A stretch of DNA of 44,951 nucleotides from Cyanobacteria bacterium UBA2855. Lineage in GTDB: Bacteria; Cyanobacteriota; Vampirovibrionia; Gastranaerophilales; Gastranaerophilaceae. A program made the position numbers and the translations under genes. The stretch spans positions 1 to 44,951 of the forward strand of contig DEFJ01000008.1 in assembly GCA_002350725.1 (NCBI GenBank), written 5' to 3'. Of the stretch, positions 1 to 8,095 are shown piece after piece. Within the stretch, counting starts at the first letter, position 1. The number at the start of each line of letters is the position of its first letter. The notes beneath the pieces were generated by a model, which was not told the origin of the DNA, did not search any database, and saw only the letters and a program-made list of their open reading frames with translations.

Positions 1-98
1 TTGATACAGAGCATAATGCACTACAAACGGAATACGAATCCGTAAAATCAGTAATCACTAAAAATATGGAACGTACCCTTAAAATTTATCAGGCGTAG
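1..98 (+). CDS. C-terminal end of an unknown protein (partial)
   Basis: An open frame enters from the left edge (codons begin at base 3) and ends with TAG at 96-98, giving 31 residues. The piece is charged and looks helical (it contains NALQTEYESVKSVI and ends KNMERTLKIYQA), like the end of a coiled or filament-type protein. I do not recognise the family. Its last 20 bases overlap the 3' end of the gene on the other strand, a tail-to-tail overlap. That this is coding rests on protein-like composition and an open frame only; the rest of the gene lies outside the window. Confidence 0.5.
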   Translation, partial: DTEHNALQTEYESVKSVITKNMERTLKIYQA

Positions 99-423
99 TG
101 CAGTCTTTTAATTTTTGAAAATTATTCATCCAATGTTTATTGATGTCCTTTATGAATCTATGCGCATCAATTACGTCATCATAGTTGATTGGTTCGGCAC
201 CTTCTTGAATTTCTAATGGTATTGCTTCTTTAAGGTTTGGTTTTGTTCCGACAAATGCAGTTCCGAAATCTTTTCCGCAATGTTTGCAGCACAAGTTTAT
301 AACTGCAAGCCCTTTTTCTTTTTGAAGTATTGTTATTGAATTTTCGTCAAAATTATTTTTACAGAGTGAGCAACAAAGATTATCAAATAATTTCTTAAAT
401 CTTTTCTTTAATAATGTATCCAT
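79..423 (-). CDS. Small zinc-ribbon-like hypothetical protein (114 aa)
   Basis: A 114-residue protein with a basic N-terminus and two cysteine knuckles, LCCSLC at about residues 16-21 and LCCKHCG at about 44-50. Their spacing of about 25 residues suggests a zinc ribbon or other metal-binding fold. The C-terminal half is polar (DDVIDAHRFIKDIN) with no membrane segment or signal peptide. Upstream is the divergent promoter region of the 31-residue peptide gene at 540. The 3' end overlaps the convergent partial gene by 20 bases. No specific family was recognised; a regulatory or nucleic-acid-binding role is only a guess from the metal-binding pattern. Confidence 0.7.
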   Translation of the reverse strand: MDTLLKKRFKKLFDNLCCSLCKNNFDENSITILQKEKGLAVINLCCKHCGKDFGTAFVGTKPNLKEAIPLEIQEGAEPINYDDVIDAHRFIKDINKHWMNNFQKLKDCTTPDKF

Positions 424-460
424 AACTTAATTATACATAAAAATTAATTACAAAGAGGGG

Positions 461-489
461 TTACATTTTTCATTAATATATGTTATAAT
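461..489 (+). promoter_or_regulatory. Sigma-70-type promoter of the 31-aa peptide gene
   Basis: TTACAT at 461-466 and a perfect TATAAT at 484-489, separated by 17 bases. It sits 50 bases before the start codon of the small ORF at 540, which also has a strong AGGAGG ribosome site. Confidence 0.7.
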
Positions 490-539
490 ATTTGTGTAAT
501 GGTCTGATATATAACATGAAAAACTTTAGGAGGTTTATC

Positions 540-635
540 ATGGAAGCTATTAACTTAATCTTATTTGGTTTTATTGTCTATACTGCTTTAATCGTAGTAC
601 CAAGTATTTGGGAAGAATTGACAACTGAAAACTAG
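540..635 (+). CDS. 31-residue single-pass membrane peptide
   Basis: ATG at 540 follows a strong AGGAGG site with ideal spacing, and TAG ends the frame at 633-635. The peptide starts MEAINLILFGFIVYTALIVV, one continuous hydrophobic stretch long enough to cross the membrane once. It then has PSIWEELTTEN, an acidic, soluble tail. A consensus promoter lies just upstream and a run of ten T lies about 70 bases downstream, so this is a stand-alone transcription unit. The architecture resembles small accessory subunits of membrane complexes (CydX, KdpF, small photosystem or cytochrome subunits), but I cannot match it to any of them. That it is translated is inferred from the promoter and ribosome site. 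Confidence 0.65.
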   Translation: MEAINLILFGFIVYTALIVVPSIWEELTTEN

Positions 636-781
636 TTAAGTGCCAGACGCTGTAGTCAATAAGCATAAGACTGTATTTAAAGGCAATCGGACAGACTTTC
701 TTCTTTTTTTTTTATGAAAATCGCCATATAGATAATTACAACCTTCAAAAAGTGTAATAAATACGTTTTATTATTGCCTAT
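636..781. other. Intergenic region with T-run, no clear gene
   Basis: Between the small peptide gene and the end of the J-domain gene. It holds a run of ten T at 704-713, which would suit transcription termination of the peptide gene, but I find no convincing GC-rich stem just before it. The 68 bases before the T-run could be a small structured RNA or simply a 3' UTR. Nothing else is recognised. Confidence 0.3.
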
Positions 782-2110
782 TTAAGCTTTTAAGTTTTCG
801 TATGCTTCCGTGATTTTTTGGCAAATCTCTGTGTATTCTTTTAATTTATCCTGTGGAGCTCTGTCCGGATGGTATTTTATAACGATTTTTCTGTATATTT
901 TTTTCAATTCATCAGGAGTTACGTTTGCATCAATTTTTGTATCTGAATATCTGTTGATTGTAGCAATAGCTTCTTCTTTTGTTGCGAAGGATGTGTACGC
1001 TCTTGAGTTTGAAGAAGAACCCTTACCTGATGCGGAGCCTTTGCTGGAGTTAGCTTCATGAATATCCTGGTAAAAGCGTTGTTTCATTTCTTCATATACA
1101 TCTTCAAATGTTCTGATATTTAATCTTTCACGTACGTCATAGAATAATGCATCCAATTCGGCTAAATCGTCTTTTGAATAAAGATTTTTCTTTGATTCTT
1201 TTAATTCTTTTAATGCATTGTATATAATTTCCTTATGTTCATCTGTAAATAATGAATTTGCTTTTGAATTGTAGCTAAGATTATCCGCTAAATCTTTTAT
1301 AATTTGTTCACTTTTTGGCTGTTCGTTTTTGTATAAAATAGTCTTTAATTCCTTTTGTAGAAGCTCGTGGTAGGCTTCTGATAATTCTTTATTGTTTTTG
1401 TTAAATCTGATTTTTTGAGCAATAGCCAATGCTCTAAAATTATTGATAGTTTCTAATTGTGCTTCATCTTTTATAATTGTATTCAATTTACCGGCATAAT
1501 CAATCATAATATCCCAATTCCTATCGGTATTTTTTGTTCCTGTACGTAAAAACGGATAAAGGGACTTACTTGTTTCTTGTAGTACACTTGAAATTGTTTC
1601 ATAATCCCCTTTATTAAATTTTTCAACCACTTCTTCTCTGGAAATTTTTGTTTTTACAGAGACATTTGTAAGTGCATTTTTTAATTCAGGAACATCGTTA
1701 AATTCTTTTAATACTTCATCATAATTTTTTGAACTGAAACGTTCCAAGAGTTCTTCTGCGGTTGCAGATATTTTTCGACTGTTATTGCTGTTATTTTGTC
1801 CGCCTAAAAGTCGTATAGTTTGTTCGGCTTCAGTATTTATATTCTTTTTTGGGGTTTTCCCTTTTTTTAGGTAAAAGATACCTCCAATAACTGTTCCAAT
1901 TACAGCTAATCCTCCTAAAACTTTGTATAGCATTGAATTATCTTTTGGTGCGGCGGAAGTTTTTGTTGATACAAATTCATCTGGTTTATCTTGTTGTATT
2001 TGTTCAATTTTTGGCTGGATAGTAGTATTACTTTGCATATTGTCATTTGCGAAATCTTTATTCGCTACCTTTTGCAGTAAATCTCCACTAAAATTTATGT
2101 TTGTCGTCAT
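782..2110 (-). CDS. Membrane-anchored J-domain protein
   Basis: About 442 residues from the start chosen here, MTTNINFSGD, which has AGGA upstream and fits better than an in-frame ATG 45 bases earlier that lacks a site. Order: short N-terminal segment with an N-F-S-G sequence, one membrane helix at about residues 60-80 (YKVLGGLAVIGTVIGGIFYL) followed by basic residues, a long charged helical region, a Ser/Gly-rich linker, and a C-terminal J-domain of about 60 residues with the HPD tripeptide (IKYHPDRAP). J-domains stimulate Hsp70 ATPase, so the protein should recruit DnaK to the membrane; its client is unknown. A TATAAT-like -10 lies at 2141-2146 on this strand. The N-terminus resembles those of the proteins at 7298 and 11600. 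Confidence 0.8.
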   Translation of the reverse strand: MTTNINFSGDLLQKVANKDFANDNMQSNTTIQPKIEQIQQDKPDEFVSTKTSAAPKDNSMLYKVLGGLAVIGTVIGGIFYLKKGKTPKKNINTEAEQTIRLLGGQNNSNNSRKISATAEELLERFSSKNYDEVLKEFNDVPELKNALTNVSVKTKISREEVVEKFNKGDYETISSVLQETSKSLYPFLRTGTKNTDRNWDIMIDYAGKLNTIIKDEAQLETINNFRALAIAQKIRFNKNNKELSEAYHELLQKELKTILYKNEQPKSEQIIKDLADNLSYNSKANSLFTDEHKEIIYNALKELKESKKNLYSKDDLAELDALFYDVRERLNIRTFEDVYEEMKQRFYQDIHEANSSKGSASGKGSSSNSRAYTSFATKEEAIATINRYSDTKIDANVTPDELKKIYRKIVIKYHPDRAPQDKLKEYTEICQKITEAYENLKA

Positions 2111-2182
2111 CAAAATTTTCCTATATTTTTCCCTATATATATTATAAAAAAACAAAAGAAAAATTTTTGCTCATTTTGAGAG

Positions 2183-2203
2183 TATAACTTAATAAAAGTT
2201 ATA
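2183..2203 (-). terminator. Weak inverted repeat after bioA
   Basis: A perfect 8-base inverted repeat (TATAACTT / AAGTTATA, 5-base loop) begins at the bioA stop codon. The stem is AT-rich and no clear U-tract follows, so it may be only a weak terminator or mRNA end-protecting hairpin. Confidence 0.3.
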
Positions 2204-3553
2204 TTAATACCCGTTTAAAACTTCATTAATACATTTGTACGCAATGTTTGTCGCATAATTAAGTTGTTCTCTATTTATAATTAGAGGTGGGTTGAAATAA
2301 ATAACATCTCCAAGCGGGCGGAGTAGTACTCCTTTTTTAAGTGCTTTTTTGTATATTTGATATCCTGTTCTTAGCTTAGAGTCAAACGGTTCTTTTGTTT
2401 TAGGATTTTTTACAATCTCGATTGCGTTGATTAAACCTATATGTCGGATTTCTCCGACATGTTTGTGTTCTGTGAATTTTTCTTTCAAGAGGTTGGTAAA
2501 ATAGATAGCATTTTCGTTTGCGGTTTTTAATACAGAACCGTCAGCCATAATGTCCAAAACTGCGTTGGCTGCAGAACAAGCAAGAGGATTTCCGCTGTAT
2601 GTATGGGAGTGCATAAAGGCTTTCCCTGTGCTATAGTCGGCATAAAAAGCATCATAAATTTTTTGAGTAGTTACAGCAACTGACATTGGCATATAGCCGC
2701 CGGTCAAACCTTTTGACAAGCACATTATATCCGGAGATACTCCTGCATGGTCAAAGGCAAAAAACTTGCCGGTTCTTCCGTAACCTGTTGCTATTTCGTC
2801 AGCTAAAATATGAACATTATATTTATCGCATAATGTTCTCAGTTTTTTTAGGTATAGTGCCGGATAAATTTTCATTCCTGCAGAACCTTGTAATAGTGGT
2901 TCTACAACTATAGCGCAAGTTTCTTCTCCATATTGTTCAAAAGTTTTTTCAGCTTGCTCAAAACATTCACAATTGCAGTTTTCTCTGCATTTGCCATATG
3001 GACATCTGTAGCAATCGGGACCTTTTACTCTTACAATGTCTATTAATAGGGGTTTATATATTTTCGAGTATAAATCGCAATCCCCGATAGATAATGCCCC
3101 GATAGTTTCTCCGTGATATGCGTCTGTCAATGCCATAAATCTGGTTTTTTTTGTATGCCCGACTTGTTGATGATATTGAAAGCTCATTTTCATTGAGGAT
3201 TCTATTGAGGACGAGCCATTATCCGAAAAATTAAATTTGCATAGTCCTTTGGGCAGTACTTTAATAAGTTTTTCACATAATTCAATGGCTCTCTTGTTTG
3301 AAAAATTTGCGAATATGACGTGTTCTAATTCATCAACTTGTTTTTTTATTGCTTCATTAATCTTTGGATTGCAGTGCCCTAAAAGGTTGCACCACCAAGA
3401 ACTTATTACATCTAAATACCTGTTGCCATCAACATCATACAGATAAACACCTTCTCCCTTATCTATCACGATTGGTGGTAATTCTTCGTAATCTTTCATT
3501 TGTGAACATGGGTGCCATATATATTCTAAATCTCTTTCGCTCCAACTTCTCAT
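2204..3553 (-). CDS. bioA: BioA, adenosylmethionine-8-amino-7-oxononanoate aminotransferase
   Basis: Converts 7-keto-8-aminopelargonate to 7,8-diaminopelargonate, normally with S-adenosylmethionine as amino donor, in biotin synthesis. A class III PLP aminotransferase: the N-terminal WHPCSQM, the substrate motif SSWWCNLLGH, and the PLP lysine in LSKGLTGGYMP are all visible. The start chosen (MRSWSERDL at 3553) has GGAG seven bases upstream and lies one base after the bioD stop; a longer frame reaching into bioD is less likely. An odd feature is a cluster of six cysteines in 17 residues near the middle (DCYRCPYGKCRENCNCEC), beyond what catalysis needs. It follows bioD in a two-gene operon. Confidence 0.95.
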   Translation of the reverse strand: MRSWSERDLEYIWHPCSQMKDYEELPPIVIDKGEGVYLYDVDGNRYLDVISSWWCNLLGHCNPKINEAIKKQVDELEHVIFANFSNKRAIELCEKLIKVLPKGLCKFNFSDNGSSSIESSMKMSFQYHQQVGHTKKTRFMALTDAYHGETIGALSIGDCDLYSKIYKPLLIDIVRVKGPDCYRCPYGKCRENCNCECFEQAEKTFEQYGEETCAIVVEPLLQGSAGMKIYPALYLKKLRTLCDKYNVHILADEIATGYGRTGKFFAFDHAGVSPDIMCLSKGLTGGYMPMSVAVTTQKIYDAFYADYSTGKAFMHSHTYSGNPLACSAANAVLDIMADGSVLKTANENAIYFTNLLKEKFTEHKHVGEIRHIGLINAIEIVKNPKTKEPFDSKLRTGYQIYKKALKKGVLLRPLGDVIYFNPPLIINREQLNYATNIAYKCINEVLNGY

Positions 3554-3554
3554 T

Positions 3555-4244
3555 TTATATCTCCTTAAACCTTGCTGCCAATAATTTTTCATCGGTAAAA
3601 AGTTCTTTATCCCCGTTTTTAACTTCTGCTATTATAGGTATTCCTGTAAGCTTTTCGATTTGTTTTTTATTATCTTGTTGCATAATGTTATCAGGGTTGA
3701 ATTTGTTAAGAATTATCCCTTTAACGTTTATTCCATTATTTTTTGCATATTCTACCGTTAATACGGCGGAATTAATCGAACCTAATTCTGCAGGTGCAAC
3801 AATTATAGTATCTAATTTTAATCCTTTAATAATGTCTTTGATTAAGAATGGTGTATCTCCGTCTAAATCCATAGGACATACAATTCCGCCGGCTCCTTCT
3901 ACTACTATATAGTCATACTTTTTTTTGATATTTCCAAAATCTTTTTGTATTTTATCTAATTTTATTTGCGTGTTCTCTATTTTAGCCGCTAAGTGTGGTG
4001 ATAATGCGTGTTCAAACATATAGGACAAATAGTCTTTTGGGTGCCCGTCTAAGTTCGCCACATGTTTTACGTGGGCACAATCTCCCGGAACAAGTTCCCC
4101 GTATAGCCATTCAGCGCCGCTCAGTACGGGCTTATAATATCCGCAGTTCAACCCCAAATCTTTCATCTTTTTTACCAGTAGCGCAGATACAAAAGTTTTA
4201 CCTACATCTGTGCCGGTAGCTGTTATAAATATCCCTTTAGTCAT
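3555..4244 (-). CDS. bioD: BioD, dethiobiotin synthetase
   Basis: Closes the ureido ring of dethiobiotin from diaminopelargonate, CO2 and ATP. A P-loop protein of 229 residues, usual length for the family: TGTDVGKT near the N-terminus binds the ATP phosphates, and VVEGAGG is the second conserved BioD motif. GAGGA precedes the ATG. It is first in a bioD-bioA operon and one base separates the two reading frames, so translation is probably coupled. No bioB, bioF or bioH is in the window, so the rest of the pathway is elsewhere or biotin is made from an imported precursor. Confidence 0.95.
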   Translation of the reverse strand: MTKGIFITATGTDVGKTFVSALLVKKMKDLGLNCGYYKPVLSGAEWLYGELVPGDCAHVKHVANLDGHPKDYLSYMFEHALSPHLAAKIENTQIKLDKIQKDFGNIKKKYDYIVVEGAGGIVCPMDLDGDTPFLIKDIIKGLKLDTIIVAPAELGSINSAVLTVEYAKNNGINVKGIILNKFNPDNIMQQDNKKQIEKLTGIPIIAEVKNGDKELFTDEKLLAARFKEI

Positions 4245-4268
4245 AAATTAAAATCCTCATACGATTAA

Positions 4269-4297
4269 ATTTTATTCCTAACAAATCTCTATTGCAA
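4269..4297 (-). promoter_or_regulatory. Promoter of bioD-bioA
   Basis: On the minus strand, TTGCAA (4292-4297) and TAAAAT (4269-4274) are separated by exactly 17 bases, 25 bases before the bioD start. The hexamer TTGCAA is its own reverse complement and is also used by the divergent promoter. No BirA-type operator was recognised. Confidence 0.55.
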
Positions 4298-4320
4298 GTT
4301 TGGGATATCTATTGTTAAAT
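4292..4320 (+). promoter_or_regulatory. Promoter of the C_GCAxxG gene
   Basis: On the plus strand the same palindromic TTGCAA (4292-4297) is followed after 17 bases by TTAAAT (4315-4320), 45 bases before the start at 4366. The two divergent promoters thus appear to share one -35 hexamer. Confidence 0.45.
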
Positions 4321-4365
4321 TGTTATTATGTGACGGTTCAGGCATGTATTTTAGGAGAAATAATT

Positions 4366-4836
4366 ATGAGCGAGAAATCAGATAAAGCTAAAGCGTTGTT
4401 TAAGCAGGGTTATAATTGTTCACAAGCGGTATTGGGGGTTTTTTGTGAAGAATTAGGGTTAGATTTTGATACTGCAATGAAGCTTGCATCCTCTTTTGGT
4501 GGGGGAATGGGTAGAATGCGTGAAGTCTGCGGAACTGTTAGTGGTATGTTCATGGCAGCAGGACTTGCGTTTGCGTCTTCTTCTGAATCTGCAGCCGAAA
4601 AAGGTGCTCATTATAAAAGAATTCAAGAACTTGCTCAAAATTTTAAGGATAAAAATGGCAGTATTATTTGTCGTGAACTTTTACAAGGTATTGAAGCATC
4701 TTCTTCCCCTACACCGAGTGAGAGAACTGAAACGTATTATAAAAAACGTCCTTGTGTTGAGTTGGTAGGGGATTCCGTAGAAATATTTGAAGAATATTTG
4801 AGAACTCACTCTGCTGCTAATATAAATATGAAATAG
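4366..4836 (+). CDS. C_GCAxxG_C_C family putative redox protein
   Basis: About 156 residues. The start MSEKSDKAKALF at 4366 is preferred over an upstream in-frame ATG because AGGAG lies nine bases before it. The family pattern is plain: NCSQAVLGVFCEELG, then SFGGGMGRMREVCGTVSG, and later cysteines in IICRELLQG and RPCVELV. Members are small soluble proteins with conserved cysteines thought to be redox active or metal binding; the exact reaction is not established. It is a single-gene unit divergent from bioD and convergent with the PAP2 gene, whose stop codon is only 4 bases away. Confidence 0.85.
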   Translation: MSEKSDKAKALFKQGYNCSQAVLGVFCEELGLDFDTAMKLASSFGGGMGRMREVCGTVSGMFMAAGLAFASSSESAAEKGAHYKRIQELAQNFKDKNGSIICRELLQGIEASSSPTPSERTETYYKKRPCVELVGDSVEIFEEYLRTHSAANINMK

Positions 4837-4840
4837 ATGC

Positions 4841-5824
4841 TTATTTATATAGTCTTTCCGCAAACTTAAATAATGCAGGGTAAATTGCGGTTATAAAGAA
4901 GCCCGCAAAGAATTGTATTATCAACCCGATTTTGAATTGGAACATTTCATCAAATACCCATTGTACAGGATAATTTAATATTATCAGTAGCAATATTCCG
5001 CCGATTATACCCCTTATAATCCTTCTTTTAATGCTAATACCATTCAATTCAAAAGGGAAAAAACGTCTGCATATAAAACATCCGTTTACAAGTCCCAATG
5101 CATAAAAATCAAATGTTATTGATGTCCTAAGAGCATGCTGCGGGTTAACTAAAAGTTTTCCATTGACATAATCCATTGGATATGAGTTTAAATAAAATAC
5201 GTATATTATTGCTGCTATTGCAAATATATTCACAAATAGTAACAAATATAAATATCTGTTTTTATCGCTTTCTGCCCAATTTATGAGTTTATTTAAAATA
5301 AAGATAAGAATTATCGCCGTAAATATTCCTGCAATTACGTCTTGAGGTGTATGAACGCCGAGCCAGAGTCTTGAGAACCCAACCAATAATACTATAATAA
5401 TCATAAGAGTCATAAGTATCGGGTTTTTTCTGTAAAGATATGCTAATCCTCCCAAAACCGAGGCTGCGGTTGAAGCGTGTCCGCTTGGCATAGAATAACT
5501 TTTAGCTCTTGCCATTGCAGTATCAACAGGAACTATTCTATCATCATATAGCCAAGGTCTGTATATGCACGCCGTTAGTTTTATTAAATGTGAAACAAGT
5601 GAATTTATCCCGTATAGAGAAAAAATGTAGAGTCCTTTTTTCGAGTCGATACACCAGTATAAAATTGCGCAAATTAATGACGGCAGCCAAACTTCACCTA
5701 ATATTGTAATTGATAAAAAGAATTTATTCAAAAAATCAAAATGCGGAGTTCTAATGTTTTGTATAAATACTAAAAAATCCATTTGTGGCGCAAGCCAATG
5801 TGAGTTGCTTAAAAAATCTATCAT
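4841..5824 (-). CDS. PAP2-family membrane phosphatase
   Basis: 327 residues with several membrane helices and the three-part PAP2 acid-phosphatase signature: a degenerate first motif around YRPW, the second motif MPSGHAS, and the third SRLWLGVHTPQDV, which holds the nucleophilic histidine. Such enzymes remove phosphate from lipid phosphates such as phosphatidic acid, phosphatidylglycerol phosphate or undecaprenyl pyrophosphate at the membrane. The C-terminal third adds further hydrophobic helices. GAGGG stands five bases before ATG. Which lipid is the substrate cannot be read from the sequence; no functionally linked neighbour helps. Confidence 0.9.
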   Translation of the reverse strand: MIDFLSNSHWLAPQMDFLVFIQNIRTPHFDFLNKFFLSITILGEVWLPSLICAILYWCIDSKKGLYIFSLYGINSLVSHLIKLTACIYRPWLYDDRIVPVDTAMARAKSYSMPSGHASTAASVLGGLAYLYRKNPILMTLMIIIVLLVGFSRLWLGVHTPQDVIAGIFTAIILIFILNKLINWAESDKNRYLYLLLFVNIFAIAAIIYVFYLNSYPMDYVNGKLLVNPQHALRTSITFDFYALGLVNGCFICRRFFPFELNGISIKRRIIRGIIGGILLLIILNYPVQWVFDEMFQFKIGLIIQFFAGFFITAIYPALFKFAERLYK

Positions 5825-5868
5825 ATTTCCCTCTTTTGTTCTTATTGATTATTCGTAATGTCAGTCAA

Positions 5869-7170
5869 TTAAATTTGTATTAATTCTCCGTATATTTTAC
5901 CGTCTTTGTATTCGTTAATTTTTACTGTTTGTATTGTATTAGTTAGTGAAATATCTTTTGTATCTAATATAACGGTAAGATAATTTCTTGTGACACCTTT
6001 TAGGTAACCTGTTTTTTTATCAGGATGTTTTTCTATCAGTATTTCACTTATTTGTTCAATATTCTTTTTTATAAATGCTTCATGTTTTTCTTTTGAGATT
6101 TCTTTCACAAGGGTTGCTCTTTTTTCTTTTATATCATCGCTAATTTGATTGGACATTTCAGCCCCAACAGTCCCCTTCCTTATTGAGTACGGGAATGTGT
6201 GAATCTGGGACAATCCTGATTTTATCAAATTTTCTCTTGTGGTTTCAAAATCGTCATCAGTTTCTCCGGCAAAGCCTGTGATTATGTCACTTCCGATAAA
6301 TGGCAGATTAAATTTTTGATTAATTTTATCAATCAGCTGCAAGTATTCGTTAACAGAATAGTGTCTATTCATTGACTGTAATGTTTTATCGCAGGCAGAT
6401 TGCAAAGACAGGTGAAAGTGCGGACAAAATTTCTCGGATTTAGCAAGAAAATCAAGCAAATCTTCATTAATCTCATTAGGATATAAGGAGCCTAATCTGT
6501 ATCTCTTAATGCCTGTTTTTTCTTCAACATGTTTTAATAAATCAAGCAGAGTTTTGCCGTATTCTTTTCCCCATAACCCTATATGAATTCCGGTGAAAAC
6601 AATTTCTTTAAATCCATTTGCTTCAAGTTTATTGATTTCATTTATGATAAAATCCTCATTGGCACTGCGACTGTTTCCTCTTGCAAACGGTATTATACAG
6701 TATGAACATCTGTTGTCACAGCCGTCTTGGATTTTTAGGCTTGCACGTGTCTTGGTGGTATCTGATAGTGAGGTATATGTGAAATCGGTTTTCCCCATAA
6801 TATCAGACATGAAATATTTTTTTTCTTTATCTTCATAGCTTTTTATTGCATCATAAATTTTAAATTTTTCGTCATTACCGATAACTATATCAATGTAATC
6901 TTCTTTAAGTAGTTTGTCTTTTTCAATTTGAGCTACGCATCCTGTTAAAATATTTACTATATCAGGGTTTTTATGTTTTGTGTTCCTTAACAGATACATT
7001 GCTTCGTTGTCGCTTTTATGCGTTACAGAGCAGGAATTCAAAATGTAATAATTTGCATCTTCAATCCTTTTTACTTCCAGAAATCCATTTTGCTCTAAAT
7101 TTTCTTTTATAACAGAGCTTTCAAATTGATTTGATTTACAGCCCATTGTGTGTATCAAAAATCTTTTCAT
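5869..7170 (-). CDS. mtaB: MtaB-type tRNA t6A37 methylthiotransferase
   Basis: A radical-SAM methylthiotransferase that turns t6A at position 37 of ANN-decoding tRNAs into ms2t6A. Starting at MKRFLIHTMGCKSNQFES (a further upstream ATG adds an unlikely hydrophobic extension), the order is: UPF0004 domain with three cysteines for an auxiliary Fe4S4 cluster, radical-SAM core with the CxxxCxxC motif DGCDNRCSYCIIPFARG at about residues 145-160, and a C-terminal TRAM-like region. IIPFARG and the GCKSN start fit the MtaB branch rather than MiaB. No clear ribosome site precedes the start and AT-rich -10-like sequence sits right before it, so the mRNA may have a very short leader. Confidence 0.88.
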   Translation of the reverse strand: MKRFLIHTMGCKSNQFESSVIKENLEQNGFLEVKRIEDANYYILNSCSVTHKSDNEAMYLLRNTKHKNPDIVNILTGCVAQIEKDKLLKEDYIDIVIGNDEKFKIYDAIKSYEDKEKKYFMSDIMGKTDFTYTSLSDTTKTRASLKIQDGCDNRCSYCIIPFARGNSRSANEDFIINEINKLEANGFKEIVFTGIHIGLWGKEYGKTLLDLLKHVEEKTGIKRYRLGSLYPNEINEDLLDFLAKSEKFCPHFHLSLQSACDKTLQSMNRHYSVNEYLQLIDKINQKFNLPFIGSDIITGFAGETDDDFETTRENLIKSGLSQIHTFPYSIRKGTVGAEMSNQISDDIKEKRATLVKEISKEKHEAFIKKNIEQISEILIEKHPDKKTGYLKGVTRNYLTVILDTKDISLTNTIQTVKINEYKDGKIYGELIQI

Positions 7171-7241
7171 TTCTATATAATATAAAAAAGATATTATATT
7201 GTAAACAATTATGACAGCAGTGTAAAAAAATAGCAAAAAAA

Positions 7242-7270
7242 TTTACTTTCTTGTTTTACTATAATATAAT
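7242..7270 (+). promoter_or_regulatory. Promoter of the gene at 7298
   Basis: TTTACT (7242-7247), 17-base spacer, TATAAT (7265-7270), 28 bases before the ATG; a second overlapping TATAAT starts at 7260. TAGGTG serves as the ribosome site. Confidence 0.6.
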
Positions 7271-7297
7271 TAATTTGTGAAAGTGTAGGTGTAATTT

Positions 7298-8023
7298 ATG
7301 CAAGTATCAGCAATTTCAGCTCAAAACTTTACTTCAGGTTCGGATATGCGTACTCCTGAAGATGAAATGGAAATTAGAGCGCAAGCGCTTAACACCGCTA
7401 TAACAAAAGGAAGAAAAAGAGCAAAGACTCTTGACAGAGCTTATTGGTCTGTTCCTTTGATTGCAGCGGCTTCTGCAGGAATTTTGACAGGTAAAACCTC
7501 AACGTTTTTAGCAAAAGAAGTTTCCGGTAACGCTGCAAAAGTCGCAAATGCCGTAAAAAGCGGAGCTTGGTGGTCATTTTTGCTGGGGACTGCAGCCTTA
7601 GGCGGTGCTCTTAATAATCTTGCTGAAAGGAAATCGGAAAGTATAAGAAAATTCAATCAAAATAATCCAATGCTTTCTATGATTGGGAATATAGCTGCTT
7701 TCTTAGCAGTTACAACTGCTGTTCCTATGGCTGTAGCTGCAGGTTACGGAAAGCTAAGTCCAAAATGGATTGGACGTATAAATAAGGGTATAGCTGATAT
7801 ATCAGGACATTTGAATAATATAAAAATCCCTAAGAAAATTGGAAATTTCGCAGATTCAATATCAAAAAAATCTCCTGATTGGTTAAAAACTACAGCAAAA
7901 ACTTTAACTGCATATGCTCCTCATATTACTATTTTGTCAGCGTTGTTTGGTTCATTTAGTAACAGAGCAAAAATTGCAAGAGATTTTCAAAACGAATATA
8001 ACAGATTAAGCAATGATGCTTAA
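7298..8023 (+). CDS. Hypothetical membrane protein with lineage-type N-terminus
   Basis: 241 residues, family not recognised. The first 15 residues (MQVSAISAQNFTSGS) resemble the N-termini of the J-domain and AAA+ proteins in this window. Then come a charged helical stretch and several hydrophobic segments: residues about 50-67 (VPLIAAASAGILTG), about 89-107 (WWSFLLGTAALGGAL) and about 128-150 (IGNIAAFLAVTTAVPMAVAAG). The second half is basic, with a final hydrophobic segment (APHITILSALFGSF). It has its own promoter and a strong terminator, so it is a single-gene unit. A cell-envelope role is inferred only from the membrane segments. Confidence 0.7.
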   Translation: MQVSAISAQNFTSGSDMRTPEDEMEIRAQALNTAITKGRKRAKTLDRAYWSVPLIAAASAGILTGKTSTFLAKEVSGNAAKVANAVKSGAWWSFLLGTAALGGALNNLAERKSESIRKFNQNNPMLSMIGNIAAFLAVTTAVPMAVAAGYGKLSPKWIGRINKGIADISGHLNNIKIPKKIGNFADSISKKSPDWLKTTAKTLTAYAPHITILSALFGSFSNRAKIARDFQNEYNRLSNDA

Positions 8024-8063
8024 TTTATAAAAAATTGGTATTAAGGTATAGTAGTAGGGAAAG

Positions 8064-8095
8064 AGACCGGTGTATAAACATCGGTCTTTATTTTA
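8064..8095 (+). terminator. Rho-independent terminator after 7298 gene
   Basis: AGACCGGTG (8064-8072), loop TATAAA, CATCGGTCT (8079-8087): a 9-base-pair stem with one G-U pair, followed by TTATTTTAT. It lies 40 bases after the stop codon. Confidence 0.85.

Noticed and set aside
540..635. A small photosystem or cytochrome subunit related to cyanobacterial proteins
   Set aside because: The peptide is the right size and shape, but its residues do not match PsbT, PsbN, PsbZ, PetL, PetM or PsaI as I know them, and no photosynthesis genes are here.
636..713. Rho-independent terminator ending at the run of ten T
   Set aside because: I could not find a stable stem directly before the T-run; only 4-base pairings appear, so no terminator was claimed there.
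2686..3912. Open frames on the plus strand opposite bioA and bioD
   Set aside because: They are shadow frames of well-recognised enzymes; no ribosome site or protein-like composition supports them.
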